Positions 31,523 through 43,440 are shown, counted from the first letter of the stretch. The stretch is 64,000 nucleotides of DNA from Ypsolopha sequella (GCA_934047225.1 CAKOHE010000083.1:1-64000), one strand, 5' to 3'. The notes: generated from the letters alone by a model not told the origin. Program-made: numbers and translations.

Positions 31523-32385
31523 AGTCTCTTATACACCAATGACCAAGTTAGGGGAGCTTTACGAAATGTCTCTTATAGACCAATGACCAAGTTAGGGGAG
31601 CTTTACGAAATGTCTCTTATACACCAATGACCAAGTTAGGGGAGCTTTACGAAATGTCTCTTATACACCAATGACCAAGTTAGGGGAGCTTTACGAAATG
31701 TCTCTTATACACCAATGACCAAGTTAGGGGAGCTTTACGAAATGTCTCTTATAGGCCAATGACCAAGTTAGGGGAGCTTTACGAAATGTCTCTTATACAC
31801 CAATGACCAAGTTAGGGGAGCTTTACGAAATGTCTCTTAAAGACCAATGACCAAGTTAGGGGAGCTTTACGAAATGTCTCTTATACACCAATGACCAAGC
31901 TAGGGGAGCTTTACGAAATGTCTCTTATACACCAATGACCAAGTTAGGGGAGCCTTACGAAATGTCTCTTATAGACCAATGACCAAGTTAGGGGAGCTTT
32001 ACGAAATATCTCTTATACACCAATGACCAAGTTAGGGGAGCTTTACGAAATGTCTCTTATACACCAATGACCAAGTTAGGGGAGTTTACGAAATGTCTCT
32101 TATACACCAATGACCAAGTTAGGGGAGCTTTACGAAATGTCTCTTATACACCAATGACCAAGTTAGGGGAGCTTTACGAACTGTCTCTTATAGACCAATG
32201 ACCAAGTTAGGGGAGCTTTACGAAATGTCTCTTATACACCAATGACCAAGTTAGGGGAGCTTTACGAAATGTCTCTCTTATACACCAATGACCAAGTTAG
32301 GGGAGCTTTACGAAATGTCTCTTATACACCAATGACCAAGTTAGGGGAGCTTTACGAAATGTCTCTTATACACCAATGACCAAGT
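31520..32385 (+). repeat. 44-bp satellite array (about 20 copies) after Copia copy 1
   Basis: The unit contains TCTCTTATACACCAATGACC and AAGTTAGGGGAGCTTTACG. Most copies are identical, with single-base variants (ACAC/AGAC/AGGC) and one short unit near 32085. The array begins exactly at a Copia codon and ends at RTE-like LINE sequence at about 32386. Confidence 0.95.
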
Positions 32386-32780
32386 TCTCCTTGCTTCATC
32401 GACGGCTGAGCTGCAAGAGATGTTAACAATCATAGATGATGGAATGAAAGGAATGAAAATAAATGTAGGAAAAACAAAGGTTATGGTGATAGAGTGGGAT
32501 GAAGCGGTGACTGAATGCAAGGTTAAGATTGGAGACAAGGACGTAGAGTAGGTTAACGAGTTTGTCTATCTGGGTTGTCTATTTACGTGCGAAGCAAAGT
32601 GTGACGGTAAACTTGAAAGAAAAGTGAATGCGGGAAATAAAGTGAACGGAGCCCTGCTTTCCTTTATGGGTAGCCAAAATGTAACTGCAAAGGCACGATT
32701 GGTGGTTCATAATGAAGTGTTGGCTCCTACACTTATATATGGTAGTGAATGTTGGGTATGGCAAGATAAAAATCAAAGAG
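32386..32780 (+). pseudogene. RTE-like LINE reverse transcriptase C-terminal fragment
   Basis: The frame reads LLASSTAELQEMLTIID, MKINVGKTKVMVI, VNEFVYLGCLFT and LAPTLIYGSECWVW, typical of the region after the catalytic motif in RTE/BovB-type RT. An in-frame TAG (in DKDVE-stop-VNEF, near 32549) interrupts it, and both ends are truncated. Confidence 0.75.
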
Positions 32781-32789
32781 GTCGGCATG

Positions 32790-33310
32790 TTTTGTTTGCA
32801 TGAGATGACAGTGTTCACGCTACCAGCGTGACGTTCGCGCATGCGCAGAAAGTAACTCGCGACAGAATCGAGTCCCGCGCTGAGCGCCGCTCGCTCGCTC
32901 TGTTCGGCTCGCACCGCCAACCGAGGCGCACGTCTGCGCGCACGCGCAGCCGACTCTTTCGCCGCAACCGTCGACCGAACGATACGTGTGTACACACATT
33001 TGCGCCGCCACAACCAATATCGTGTACCCATCAGTGCAGTGTTCTAACAGTGTTGTGTTCACGTTACCACGAACTAAGACATTCAATACATCCTACTCAT
33101 CCAAGACGCCAGCTTCATCAGCCCAACAAGAAGGTTCAGCTCGTCAGCGCATTCGTCGGCTCGCCCACCAACATACAAAGCAGGTCAGTGCACCCACATT
33201 GTTTCCCACAATTCTCCCGTGTCAAATACCATCAGCCCTGCATTCCTGTAGCCAGCGGTTACAGACAGTTTACAATAAAAGTTATAATAATAGGTAGGTA
33301 GCAGTGGTAA
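32790..33310 (+). other. GC-rich segment, possibly a lone LTR
   Basis: A GC-rich stretch with several CGCATGCGC-like blocks is followed by a less GC-rich part that ends with AATAAAAG near 33275. The composition and the polyadenylation-like end suggest an LTR or a promoter-bearing repeat, but I could not fix the ends or find a second copy. The open frames here are probably a composition effect. Confidence 0.3.
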
Positions 33311-33318
33311 CTCTATTA

Positions 33319-33588
33319 ATCTCGTACAACAGATGAGTGTAAGACCAAATGTTTATTAGACAAATTTTATCCTGAACATTAATCCTACCGATTCGTATAG
33401 TAAAATAGTGAGAGTTTATTATTTAAATTTTTAGTTGGTTCGATTCCCGGGTGAGACAAGCAAATTTTAGAAGATCTTTGAATGCAGTTTTGTTTCATTT
33501 AAAAAATAAAGGAATGTTTCCTTTCAGTAAAATGAGCTAACTAAAGGATTTAAGGTAGTTCCCCTCCAGGGCCCTTAAATTTTTTCCA

Positions 33589-33591
<3 letters not shown>
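33319..33591. repeat. Single arm of the foldback element family
   Basis: This matches the right arm of the element at 8225-9226, from ATCTCGTACAACAGATGAGTG to TTTTTTCCAC, including GGTTCGATTCCCGGG in undamaged form. The other arm is missing. Confidence 0.75.
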
Positions 33592-33626
<35 letters not shown>

Positions 33627-33655
33627 TGGAAAATATATATATATATATATATATT
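33579..33655. repeat. AT microsatellite in a perfect palindrome
   Basis: TTTTCCACTCTA, then (TA)n, then TAGAGTGGAAAA, followed by a second (AT)n run. The palindrome sits at the terminus of the foldback arm. Confidence 0.8.
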
Positions 33656-34450
33656 TATCCCGTAAGCAATCTGGCACCCTCTGAAGGAAAAAATGCATTC
33701 AAAGTGGCGTCTACCGGCATTGGACGTCCGCATAACAGACGCCACTTTTTTCAACACTTGTACTTGTGTTCTATTGGTCCTAGCCAGCTGTAGAATAAAA
33801 ACCGATGGAAGCCAAAATGTTGATCAATTGGCTGGAATTGTATAATTAAAAGTTCCGGAAGAATCCGCAGTGGTGGTGTGGCGCTGTTGTAGCACGTATA
33901 TCTACAGTCGTATACTTTGATTATTGTTTGACGACGGAATCGCGTATTTGGCTTCCGCAAATTGCCAGCTAGCTCAATTTGTTTGCAGGGTCGATTTCCA
34001 ATGAGTGGTAAAGTTTTTGAATTTATAATATCAGTGGGGCCCAAAGAGTGAGTAAGAAGTAGTCTGAAAAAAGTATCGAAAAACTTCAGCTGTACAAATT
34101 GATATGCGCAAAAAATATTTTTTTTATGTAAAACATTGAGCAAATGTTATTGATTGACATGGTACTTGAGCAATAATGATGCGATCTAGATTTTCAAATG
34201 TTTGCCTAGAAAATACCAATATAATAAAAACTTTCCACTACTTTTACAAGTTACAAATAATATAATTATTTAAGTGTTTTTTAATTCTGTTTTTAAAAAA
34301 ACGTACGTATCATAGCCGTATTATACGGACTTCAACCGTTAGCAATGTATGAATAGATTTTGCCTAATATAAGGTTTTTATTTGTAGATTTAAGTATGTC
34401 CACTAACCGTGGTGCCATTTATTGTGATTTTTGGCCAGTAAGTGTACTTT
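33656..34450. other. No supported feature; one long anonymous open frame
   Basis: A 130-codon minus-strand open frame at 33751-34143 has no recognisable domain and I do not call it a gene. I see no repeat structure. Confidence 0.35.
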
Positions 34451-34454
34451 TTAG

Positions 34455-34706
34455 TCCAGCCATCCACCCATCCGCCGGTGTTCGTCCACTGCTGGACATA
34501 GACCTCTCCAATATTTCGCCACTCTTGGCAATTTTGCGCAATCCTCACCCAGCCGCTACCCGCAACATCTTTCAGGTCGTCGGTTCAGCGGGCACGAGGT
34601 TGGCCTACGCTACGCTATGCCGTACCTACGCTACGCTATGCCGTACCTACGCTACGCTATGCCGTACCTACGCTACGCTATGCCGTACCTACACTTACGC
34701 TACGCT
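34455..34706 (+). repeat. LINE-type 3' fragment followed by a 21-bp tandem repeat
   Basis: TTCGTCCACTGCTGGACATAG near 34481 is a common motif of lepidopteran LINE/SINE copies. It is followed from 34604 by about five copies of a 21-bp unit (TACGCTACGCTATGCCGTAC), in frame as ATLCRTY. Confidence 0.6.
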
Positions 34707-35140
34707 TTTTCGTACCACTGATTAAAATGTTTATTAAAACCCACAAAAACTATGATGTTACTTTATTTTATTTTTCAAGCTTTCATGCATTTCCGTAGCT
34801 TTCAAAATCAATAATTAAATAGTTGAAATTCTTGCGATTTTAGACACTATCATATGAAAATTGCGCTAAGGCTGTTGTAGCTCCCAACCTGTGTCGGTAC
34901 GTATATCGACAGAAACTATATTGAATTAACGTTCATATCAGCGCGTACTACATTACGTCACGTCACTGGGTCCCCGGATAGCAAAAAAAAGGGCTTAAAA
35001 AAAATTTTAGCTAAATTCTTCAGAAATAATCCCCAGAACTCTTAAAATATCGTCGTTTTGATTAAGTTTCAATTTGTTTCTTTGCATGCTTAATTAATTA
35101 AATCGGACTTAGGTATTCAATTAGACCTACGGGCCTATTG

Positions 35141-35349
35141 TGTATCTCTAGTTGCCTTCTGGACTGGGTGTCTATCATCAAAAACATAGATATACTATCG
35201 AATTCCGATGTCCTAAGGATATTTTCGCACTTGAAGTGACGACACAGATTGTTAATAGTTCAATACCCACTAAAGGCAATTTTGAAATTTCAGTTTTTAG
35301 CTATGTTTTTGATGATAGGCACCTCGTGCAGTTGGCAACTAAAGATACA
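35141..35349. mobile_element. Small MITE with about 50-bp inverted ends
   Basis: TGTATCTCTAGTTGCC and CTATCATCAAAAACATAG on the left are repeated inverted on the right (CTATGTTTTTGATGATAGGC, then GGCAACTAAAGATACA). There is no coding. Total 209 bp. Confidence 0.7.
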
Positions 35350-35517
35350 TCTTGGTATGTCTTTTGTCAAAAGTTATGATAAAAATTTAAAATTTTTATT
35401 GCTGCACATCATTTCACATATTCTGTAGTATATCATACATTTTTTTATATCTACATCTGAGTAAAACTTGACCTTAATTGTGGCTTTCTCAGTCACCAGC
35501 TGTAACAACCACCATAA

Positions 35518-35917
35518 GGCGATTACTGTCGTCAAATTAGTAACTCGATGTCGGTTGGTACTGATATTAACGGAAATGACATTGAAATAACATTTATATC
35601 AGCGCACCTTGCATAGTGGCTGTTACGACGCTCGCTGCGTCTTTGAAAGGGTGAAATAGGAGAAAATTATACTTTTCACATGGACGGGATTATTTGATTG
35701 AAAACTTTCAAATTTATCCGCTTAAAGCCGCTTAGGAGCAGTAGGGATTTCAAGCAAAAAAGACCATTCGGTTGAAATTTTTTTATATAGAAGTTTTGGC
35801 GGTATGAAAAAGAACAATAATAATAAGTTGATAATTCATATACATTTTTTTTTCAATATTTTTGGTGCAACCGTAAATGAGGCTTTAGAAAGTACACATT
35901 TGGCGATACTAATCCCC
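35518..35917. mobile_element. TTAA-type MITE, family copy 2
   Basis: Same order of blocks as 11241-11706 (GGCGATTACTGTCGTCAAAT, AGTGGCTGTTACGACGCTCG, GGAGCAGTAGG, TTTGGCGATACT). The flanking TTAA is degraded here, so this is an older copy. A weaker partial relative lies around 34870-34970. Confidence 0.68.
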
Positions 35918-36469
35918 TGTACGTTTAACCCTAAGTATACGACTTTACAAAACAGGAGTTATATTTTTAAAATCATCAATGTATTAAGCGCTAATCGTCG
36001 GTGAAATACGGGCGTACCGATTTACATTTCACAGTTCACACTCGGAACACCTATAAAACCCCTTCGGGGATTCATGTCGTGACGATAAAAAATATCAAGC
36101 ACTGAGTTGATCTTTTACATGTCAAACAAAGTTCACGTAGAAAGTGAATTTCATAGAAATAAAAACTCGGTACTTGCTTTGCTTCACTCAACATAAACAA
36201 AAATCTTGACGCTTGCTGTACTTATCAAACAAATTAGAATGCTAAGTACAAAGCAATATGACACATGATTTCTTAAACTAAATATGCGTGGCGGCTTCGC
36301 TCAAACGATTTGACCGGATTGATCTATTTTGAATCTTATCTTCTACGGAGAAAGGCGAAAGTGTTAAACAGTACGTGTGAATTCTTTTCTTTTCTTTACC
36401 GCCTCAATTTGAATCTTTGTTTTTAGTTTTTAGTTCACTTATATTCTTTTGGATATTTCCGCCACTCTT

Positions 36470-36785
36470 AGCGGTCCTCCTGGAAGAAATGCCCATACTC
36501 ACACATGCTGGGCAGGCGGGTTGGTGAGCGCGGTGTCGAAACCTTCACACCAGTGACGCCGCTGCCCGTCACCAGTCTGTTTTACGTAAGGGCCGGCAAT
36601 TGGAGATGGATATTATACTGCCATCGATCGGTCCCAGGTATGGTGGGCCATCTGGTTTTGTGGCTGTTTGAGAGCTGTCCTCTTACTCTCCCCCGAATAA
36701 CTTTGGAGGGTTTACGAGAAAGTGCGTTTTACATATCTCCAACGTCGAGCCCAGCATCAGCTCTACCATGGTTTTGTGTATACCT
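36470..36785 (+). repeat. Dispersed repeat fragment
   Basis: CCCATACTCACACATGCTGG, GGCAGGCGGGTTGGTGAGCG and GCCGCTGCCCGTCACC form a block that I recognise as a frequent dispersed sequence in lepidopteran genomes. I cannot assign a class. Confidence 0.4.
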
Positions 36786-37891
36786 TTATGTAAAAATATT
36801 ATTTCATGAGTCTGAGTAATTTTTTTTTTTAAGTTGATTAAAATTGTTTAATTACTTTTTATGTCCAGTGGAGACCACACCAAGCTAAGCATTTGCTGTA
36901 CGATATTAGTCCCTACAGGAAAGAATCTAAGAAAGCTACAAAGTTCAAAAGGTACAAAGTCCAATGTGTATAGCTCGATGCGTTCACTGTACCTATCACC
37001 TCATGTTCAGAGTAGAATAGAAGTTTGGAGCGATGTGTACAAGCACATGCACACCCTCTCACACTTAAGTACTGATACATTTGATACATAATGCCATCAT
37101 GTACAGTTCCCAGCCGTTTATATATAATGCACATCGTATCATGGCGTCACGTGATCATTGTCGCACGAAGCACTAACAGTCCGATGAAAACAGACGACGA
37201 TATAGCCGATGTGCATTATTATTATAACGTTCGCAACCTATGTGTGAATCTCAGCGAAAGAGATAGATATATTTCTAAGATAATCAATACCTAAAGGTAT
37301 TAATTTCGAGTAAGTTTAACCAACACCGAACTAATACCAATGGTAATACGCACCTACATGTAGTAATAATAATACAAGTTTAGTTATAGAGCGGTAGCAC
37401 AAAATATGTTTATTTTGTGGCGGTAGGTCGACGCGCGGCGCACAGTTCAATCACACGCTGTCAGACATCCTGACGCAAACATCAAATTAATTGACACCCT
37501 ATTACCTGCGCGTAAGCACCATTTTAATTCAAAATTCAACAGCAGTGCGAGCAACACCTGCAGCTCGGTTTGTGTCGGTCGTTCAACTCGCAGGTGTGGA
37601 CCTTGACCCATCGACATACATATTAGGTCGATGCCTTGATTATTCGTAAGCGACACATTTCTATACAGCCTTCAGTCAAGTGACGTCACATGAAGGTCAA
37701 ATGAAAGTTACAAGCTTTTTCGTAAAAATATTCATCATCATGAGGTTTTTCAGAACAAAAGTTCTAAAATACGGCTTATTAAACCTAAATCTCGAAATGG
37801 TTTTCGAATTAACACACCTTAACATATTTTAATCTATGCGAATTGGTTTGTGATTTTTGTGATAAGCAATAATTTTTTGTTTCTTGTGTAA
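36786..37891. other. No supported gene; contains a shared 110-bp repeat
   Basis: 37750-37850 (TTCTAAAATACGGCTTATTAA ...) is repeated at 43273-43350. The rest has only short anonymous open frames. Confidence 0.4.
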
Positions 37892-38289
37892 AAAGTAAAA
37901 CAACCCAAAAAGATAAGCAAAAACAAAACTCGGGATTCCCATTAGATTGGTATAATCTCTCGGATCGTATTATAACCACAATCAAGTCAAGTCATTTTTC
38001 AACCACTCAATCCCTCTCCGAGTCCGAGCTCTCCGATTACCCACTGACGACTACTCATTTTAAAAAAAGGAGTGCACGATGGCCAAGTGTGAATCTGAAG
38101 TCATGAATAGATTACTAGTGAATTGATACAACTTTAAACATTACTACTTTGTAACTTGTTACAGTCGGCCATCCTTCATAAAACGAGTCCCATCGTTTAC
38201 ATATTTGCATTAATGGTTATCTTTAACCTTACATACAGTTAAAATAGGATAAATATATTTACATTTCCTTAAATAAGTATGAGTACTTT

Positions 38290-38800
38290 TTATTATGTAC
38301 TTTTATTATAGCCGTGCAAGCAGAAGCTACTTCCTTCACTATCGACCTGCAACGACTGCGATGCTACGCAACACATCTCCTGGGCGACAAGTTCATATGC
38401 CAATTCATGCCCGCTACGTAACACCCTCCCTGATCTACTTTTATTATAGCCGTGCAAGCTGAAGCTACTTCCTTCACTATCGGCCTGCAACGACTGCGAT
38501 GTTACGCAACACATCTCCTGGGCGACAAGTTCATATGCCAATTCATGCCCGCTACGTAACACCCTCCCTGATCTACTTTTATTATAGCCGTGCAAGCTGA
38601 AGCTACTTCCTTCACTATCGGCCTGCAACGACTGCGATGTTACGCAACACGTCTCCTGGGCGACAAGTTCATATGCCAATTCATGCCCGCTACGTAACAC
38701 CCTCCCTATCTACCTCTATTATAGCCGTGCAAGCTGAAACTACTTCCTTCACTATCGGCCTGCAACGACTGCGATGTTACGCAACACGCCTCCTGGGCGA
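38290..38800 (-). repeat. 138-bp tandem repeat (about 3.7 copies)
   Basis: The unit starts TTTTATTATAGCCGTGCAAG on the plus strand and is 138 bp (46 codons). On the minus strand three units are open as one frame, repeating LRSGHELAYELVAQE and SLQADSEGSSFSLHGYNKS with a few substitutions. The frame has the same orientation as the element. Confidence 0.9.
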
Positions 38801-39255
38801 CAAATTCATATGCCTCGCTTACTCTTTAATGCGGCAAGTTCATATGCCTCACTTACTCACTAATGCGGCATGTTCATATGCCTCACTAACTCACTAATAC
38901 GGCAAGTTCATATGCCTCACTTACTCACTAATACGGCAAGTTCATATGATTCGCTTACTCACTAATGCGGCAAGTTCATATGCCTCACTTACTCACTAAT
39001 ACGGCAAGTTCATATGCCTCACTTACTCACTAATACGGCAAGTTCATATGCCTCGCTTACTCACTAATGCGGCAAGTTCATATGCCTCACTTACTCACTA
39101 ATACGGCAAGTTCATATGCCTCACTTACTCACTAATACGGCAAGTTCATATGCCTCACTTACTCACTAATACGGCAAGTTCATATGCCTCACTTACTCAC
39201 TAATACGGCAAGTTCATATGCCTCACTTACTCACTAATACGGCAAGTTCATATGC
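38801..39255. repeat. 34-bp tandem repeat (about 13 copies)
   Basis: The unit is CGGCAAGTTCATATGCCTCA followed by CTTACTCACTAATA. Its CAAGTTCATATGCC part also occurs in the 138-bp unit, so this array probably grew from the edge of that one. Confidence 0.93.
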
Positions 39256-39800
39256 CTCGCCATCGCCATCGCCAGCGCCATCGCCATCGTCGTCGCCATT
39301 CATCGCCATCGCCGTCGCCATCGCCGTCGCCATCGCCGTCGCCATCGCCGTCGCCATCGCCATCGCCAGCGCCATCGCCAGCGCCGTCGCCAGCGCCTTC
39401 ACCAGCGCCGTCGCCAGCGCCTTCACCAGGCCATCGCCAGCGCCACTTACTCACTAATACGGCAAGTTCATATGCCTCGCCATCGCCATCGCCAGCGCCA
39501 TCGCCATCGTCGTCGCCATTCATCGCCATCGCCGTCGCCATCGCCGTCGCCATCGCCGTCGCCATCGCCATCGCCAGCGCCATCGCCAGCGCCGTCGCCA
39601 GCGCCTTCACCAGGCCATCGCCAGCGCCATCGCCAGCGCCATCGCCAGCGCCGTCACCATCGCCAGCGCCATCGCCATCACCATCGCCAGCGCCATCGCC
39701 ATCGCCAGCGCCAGCGCCGTCGCCATCGCCGGCGCCATCGCCATCACCAGCGCCATCGCCAGCGCCATCGCCAGCGCCATCGCCAGCGCCATCGTCTTCG
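39256..39800 (-). repeat. Hexamer-based array (CATCGC/CAGCGC)n with an internal duplication
   Basis: GCCATCGCCAGCGC-type hexamers run for about 545 bp. A block starting CGGCAAGTTCATATGCCTCG plus hexamers occurs twice (39240 and 39460). On the minus strand the array is open as MALA/MAMA repeats, and on the plus strand as SPSP repeats. Confidence 0.93.
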
Positions 39801-39849
39801 ACAGCTCTATTTCACGAGGCGGAGTCATCACTGAGTCTGTGTCGCTCAT
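39793..39849 (-). pseudogene. Gag-like start codon region fused to the hexamer array
   Basis: On the minus strand MSDTDSVMTPPREIELSKT reads straight into MALAMALA repeats, in the same frame. It starts about 600 bp inside the 5' LTR, where the gag start of such elements is expected. I infer that it is the remnant of the original gag N-terminus. No homologue is recognised. Confidence 0.4.
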
Positions 39850-40449
39850 TTTCTAGAACTCAAAAACATTTTCGCTTCATGAAACTGTATCACTTTTAAC
39901 AAACTGTCAGGTAATGATTCTAGATTAGGTTATTTTAAATCTCTTTGCATCTTGGAAACTAACGAATATTTTGTAAAGTCATGAATTTATATAATATAAA
40001 ATAACCTTGAAATTTCGCTTTCAACTCACTATTAGCATTTAACTCTAACGAACACGTGTTTCACCATAATAAATAGCACCTCATAAACAAGGACCGATAT
40101 TGGGGCCAAATTGTTAATCCGTTTGCATCATGTCTCATGAAGTTTAAAATGATTGAATTTTTACGTTATATGGCTTTTTCAATTATTAATTAGTTACTGC
40201 TACTTATATTTTCGTTTAACTTTATTTTTATTCTGACACACATGCGAGTGAAGTTAAAAAAAGATGGAGAAAATTATCCACGTGCATCGTCGAATTCACA
40301 AACAAAACAAAATGCCATTATAACAAGAACTGAGGTTTCTTTTTAAAATAATTTTGCAATTACTTACACTCTGAAGGCTTGAGTTTCAATCCAGGGCGTG
40401 TAGTTTGACACAAAAATTATTTATTTCCGTGCCTATCCCGCTTCTGAAC
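39850..40449 (-). other. 5' leader of the young LTR element
   Basis: This is non-coding sequence between the LTR and the gag-like start. The bases directly after the LTR, TTCAGAAGCG, resemble those of the element at 48528. Confidence 0.5.
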
Positions 40450-41109
40450 TAAAACAACCCAAAAAGATAAGCAAAAACAAAACTCGGGATTCCCATTAGA
40501 TTGGTATAATCTCTCGGATCGTATTATAACCACAATCAAGTCAAGTCATTTTTCAACCACTCAATCCCTCTCCGAGTCCGAGCTCTCCGATTACCCACTG
40601 ACGACTACTCATTTTAAAAAAAGGAGTGCACGATGGCCAAGTGTGAATCTGAAGTCATGAATAGATTACTAGTGAATTGATACAACTTTAAACATTACTA
40701 CTTTGTAACTTGTTACAAAAGGGACTTGTTTGTTTTATTATTATTATTTTTCCGTTTTATTAATTAAAAGACGTAGTGTCGTCAAATTAGAGCATCGGGT
40801 GCTCGCGAACTGATAGGTAATTAGGTGGTGCTTATTGCAAAACTGATTGTGTGCATAGTTTTCCATGTATTTAAGAATCGGGCACGAATTTAAGTAAGTA
40901 AGTGTATCTTGAAAACATAACTAGGTGTCTTTATTATGTTTATTCGATCCATGAACGTATGAAGGATCGGACACCGTGTCGCTAACTAATAACTGATTCA
41001 CAACAATGGCGGCGGCTCAAAGTGCATGTGTGTGTGCTGGGTTGCCAACTGATACCAATTTCCCCAGAAAATAGGTTAGCACTATAAATAATACTATTGT
41101 CGCTTGATG

Positions 41110-41242
41110 GCGCTGTAATACGAATCTAAACCAAGTCGTACAAACGACGCTGGATTTGGAGGGAACCAAGTCGTTTTCACCTCTACTCTCTCTAATTATA
41201 TTTAACCAATCACTCCTCCATACTTGGTTTCTTTTTGGAAGT
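41110..41242 (-). pseudogene. THAP-like zinc-finger exon (second-exon type)
   Basis: On the minus strand a strong acceptor (TTTTTTTTTAG) precedes a frame reading LPKRNQVWRSDWLNIIRESR, then PSKSSVVCTTWF. The LPK loop, the W--DWL--I helix and the PSKSSVVC segment match the second half of a THAP domain. The expected Cys-x2-His-Phe reads CTTWF, so the zinc-ligand His is replaced and the frame then runs into unrelated sequence. It is not the continuation of the THAP first exon at 29192-29330, because it lies upstream of it on the same strand. It is probably a decayed gene or transposase relic. Confidence 0.5.
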
Positions 41243-42618
41243 CTAAAAAAAAACACATTACGTATATATTTTTTTAATAATTAATGTAATTTAGACTACC
41301 TAACTTGCGCGTGTATGCCTGTGTCGAAATTTGTTTAGCTCAAGCCCTTTGGTGTCGTGGGTATTTTTTATCTGAGCGGAAAAATTTTACAAACAGACAG
41401 ACGTTTCATTTCATCATATCTATAGAGATGACCAACTGAAACAACATCTATTGATCGACACACTATTTTAAACAAAAAAAGAATCATCCAAATCGGTTTA
41501 GAAATGACGAAGTTATGGAGCAACTTACACAAAAAATATGTGTAGAAAAAAAAAGGTGAGTTGACAACTTTCTCTTTTTTGAAGTAGGGTTTAAGGCCCC
41601 AGACTCGCTTTGCAACATTTCGCTTTCATCTTACCTGAGGCTTTAGAAGTGGCGCTCCCCCCGCTGCATTAAGATGTTAGAGACCGCACCTGAATGTTGC
41701 TCTACTTCGTTAAATGAGTGTACGATTACTTAAAATTTGACATGTGAAGATTTTTAATTATTCGAGTAACGGTAATTTACAAAGTTTGGTTTGTTTATCG
41801 GAACAAACAAAATGAATTTGCAAAAGCAAAATAAACAAAAGTAAATCTACCTGGAATAGATGGCTTATTGGTAGCAGTAAGAGTGATTAGTATTTAGACA
41901 CAATACATTTTATAGGTCATGCAATTATTTGCAGATTTTTACCGAAGGGGTGTCAAGAGGTGTTCCGAGTGTGAACTGTGAGATGCAAGTCATAAGTCCA
42001 CCCATACGTGTACCTATAAGTACACCCGCGTTTCTCCGAAGATTATTACGTCTCAACGTGATGAGCCCTATCGCTCTAAGGAAACCTGCATGCCCTAAAA
42101 AGCGTGTAGTTGTGCCCGAAAATTTCTTTATTCATCAAGATTTTCATTTAACTAATGCCTGACATAAAAATACCTTTATAAAATTTGGAAATGTAGAAAA
42201 TTAATAATCAAATTGTAACAATGAAAACATTTAAAATTATGTATTCCTAATACTCACACACATATTACAATCAGTTCTTTAAGTAATATAATATCAAAAA
42301 TAGAAACTCTTACGGTAATTAAGTGTCTGTCAGTTTGTGTCCATGATTATGACTAAGGTGCAATAAAAAAGGTAAAAAATTATTTTTAGAAATGTGATGT
42401 TTTAATGATAAGAACCGCAGCTGCATACGTTCTTTTGTTTTGATGCATTATTGTCTAGCACGTTGTTATCTCGACTGTCGGTTTTAGTGACTTCGATAGC
42501 TTTTTAAGATATTAAATAAAAGTAAGTAAAGTAATAAAAAGGATGTAGCTTCGGCAACAGTCGGCATCGTGCGTATAATGGATTTACTGAAGATTCTAAG
42601 AAATGAGTTTATTAAATT
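41243..42618. other. Dispersed-repeat fragments, no gene
   Basis: 41918-41990 (ATGCAATTATTTGCAGATTT, GGTGTTCCGAGTGTGAACTG) is present in part, inverted, at 36020-36055, and again in part at 43357-43383. 41450-41520 resembles common retroposon tails. I see no coding sequence. Confidence 0.4.
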
Positions 42619-43180
42619 ATGACGCGTTTTGTGTTTTAAACTCTCGATAAGTTTCGATTTGATAAATGTTCTTAAAATAATTTTTTAAATACCGTTTTTT
42701 GTTATTTCACTTATTAATAGTTCTATTCTACGTGTTTTAAATTTGACTACGCTAAACGATAGTTTTCTAGTAGAAAAAAAAATTGTTTAGCAGTGGTCGA
42801 CTCATAAAATCACAACTACTTAAAGCACTCGAAATAAGAAAACTAAAGTATTATCCAAAAAAGTAACCAGGAAAGATTATTGTTGAAGATATGGGAATAA
42901 ATGATACCTGAATAAATTTCTTGTTTTTGTCATAATTTTTACGTGACGTGTGCATGAATGAGACCCTCAACGCGTAGAACGTAAATACAGGTATGTTTAA
43001 AGCCTAAAAAACCTATTAAAAGTAGCATTAAAGAAAATAAAAAAATGTGTTTTGAAATCTTTAAATTCCACACTTTAAATTAACGTAAAATGTACTTTAG
43101 TCATTGTTTTCTTACTAACTAATATAAAATCTTTCTTTTCTGATAATTCAGCGATTATACTGACTTATACGGGACTGGAG
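42619..43180. repeat. Direct duplication, copy 1 (about 560 bp)
   Basis: This runs from GACGCGTTTTGTGTTTTAAAC to GGGACTGGAGCC and is repeated at 44501-45066 with scattered substitutions (about 93-95% identity by eye). The ends are not TG...CA and I see no target duplication, so the LTR interpretation is weak. Confidence 0.85.
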
Positions 43181-43356
43181 CCGGGTTACTACGTTATTCC
43201 AAAAAGTGGCAACAGCGGTGCTGGTATAAAATTTGTGTCACGCCATCCCCGTGGGTTTTTTAGACCACAACTTCTAAAATATGGCTTATTAAACCTAAAT
43301 CTCGTAATAGTTTTCGAATTAACACACATTAACATAACTTAATCTAAGCGAATTAG

Positions 43357-43440
43357 GGCATGCAATTATTTGCAGATTTTTACTATCCGGATAACGGATA
43401 ATGTATTATCCGGATAACCGGATACTTATGGTAAAAATTA
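43357..43440. repeat. Short palindromic cluster of ATCCGGATAA
   Basis: TATCCGGATAACGGATAATG and TATTATCCGGATAACCGGAT form overlapping inverted repeats that can fold on either strand. Confidence 0.6.

Larger units (their letters stand above)
30068..32385 (+). mobile_element. Copia element, 5' half, ending in a satellite
   Basis: This contains a 171-bp 5' LTR (30068-30238), a primer-binding site, a broken gag, the zinc knuckle, the protease and the start of integrase, ending abruptly at codon LAKEE (about 31522) in a 44-bp satellite. The second Copia copy at 59560-62325 continues normally past this point, so the break is precise. RT, RNase H and 3' LTR are absent here. Confidence 0.85.
37896..40717 (-). 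mobile_element. Young non-autonomous LTR element packed with tandem repeats
   Basis: Two LTRs of 268 bp (37896-38163 and 40450-40717) appear identical base for base, and both outer flanks are AAAG (37892-37895 and 40718-40721). On the minus strand the LTR starts TGTAACAAGTTAC. Before the left (3') LTR is GAAGGATGGCCGAC, and after the right (5') LTR is GTTCAGAAGCGGG. The 2.3-kb interior has no enzyme. It holds a short gag-like start, a hexamer repeat, a 34-bp repeat and a 138-bp repeat. Identical LTRs indicate very recent insertion. Confidence 0.88.

Noticed and set aside
33751..34143. 130-codon minus-strand open frame
   Set aside because: No recognisable domain, no splice sites or promoter, and no compositional contrast with its flanks. 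It was kept out of the gene calls.
39218..39899. Plus-strand open frames rich in SPSP and HRQR repeats
   Set aside because: These are hexamer repeats read against the orientation of the LTR element, with all frames open because of composition.
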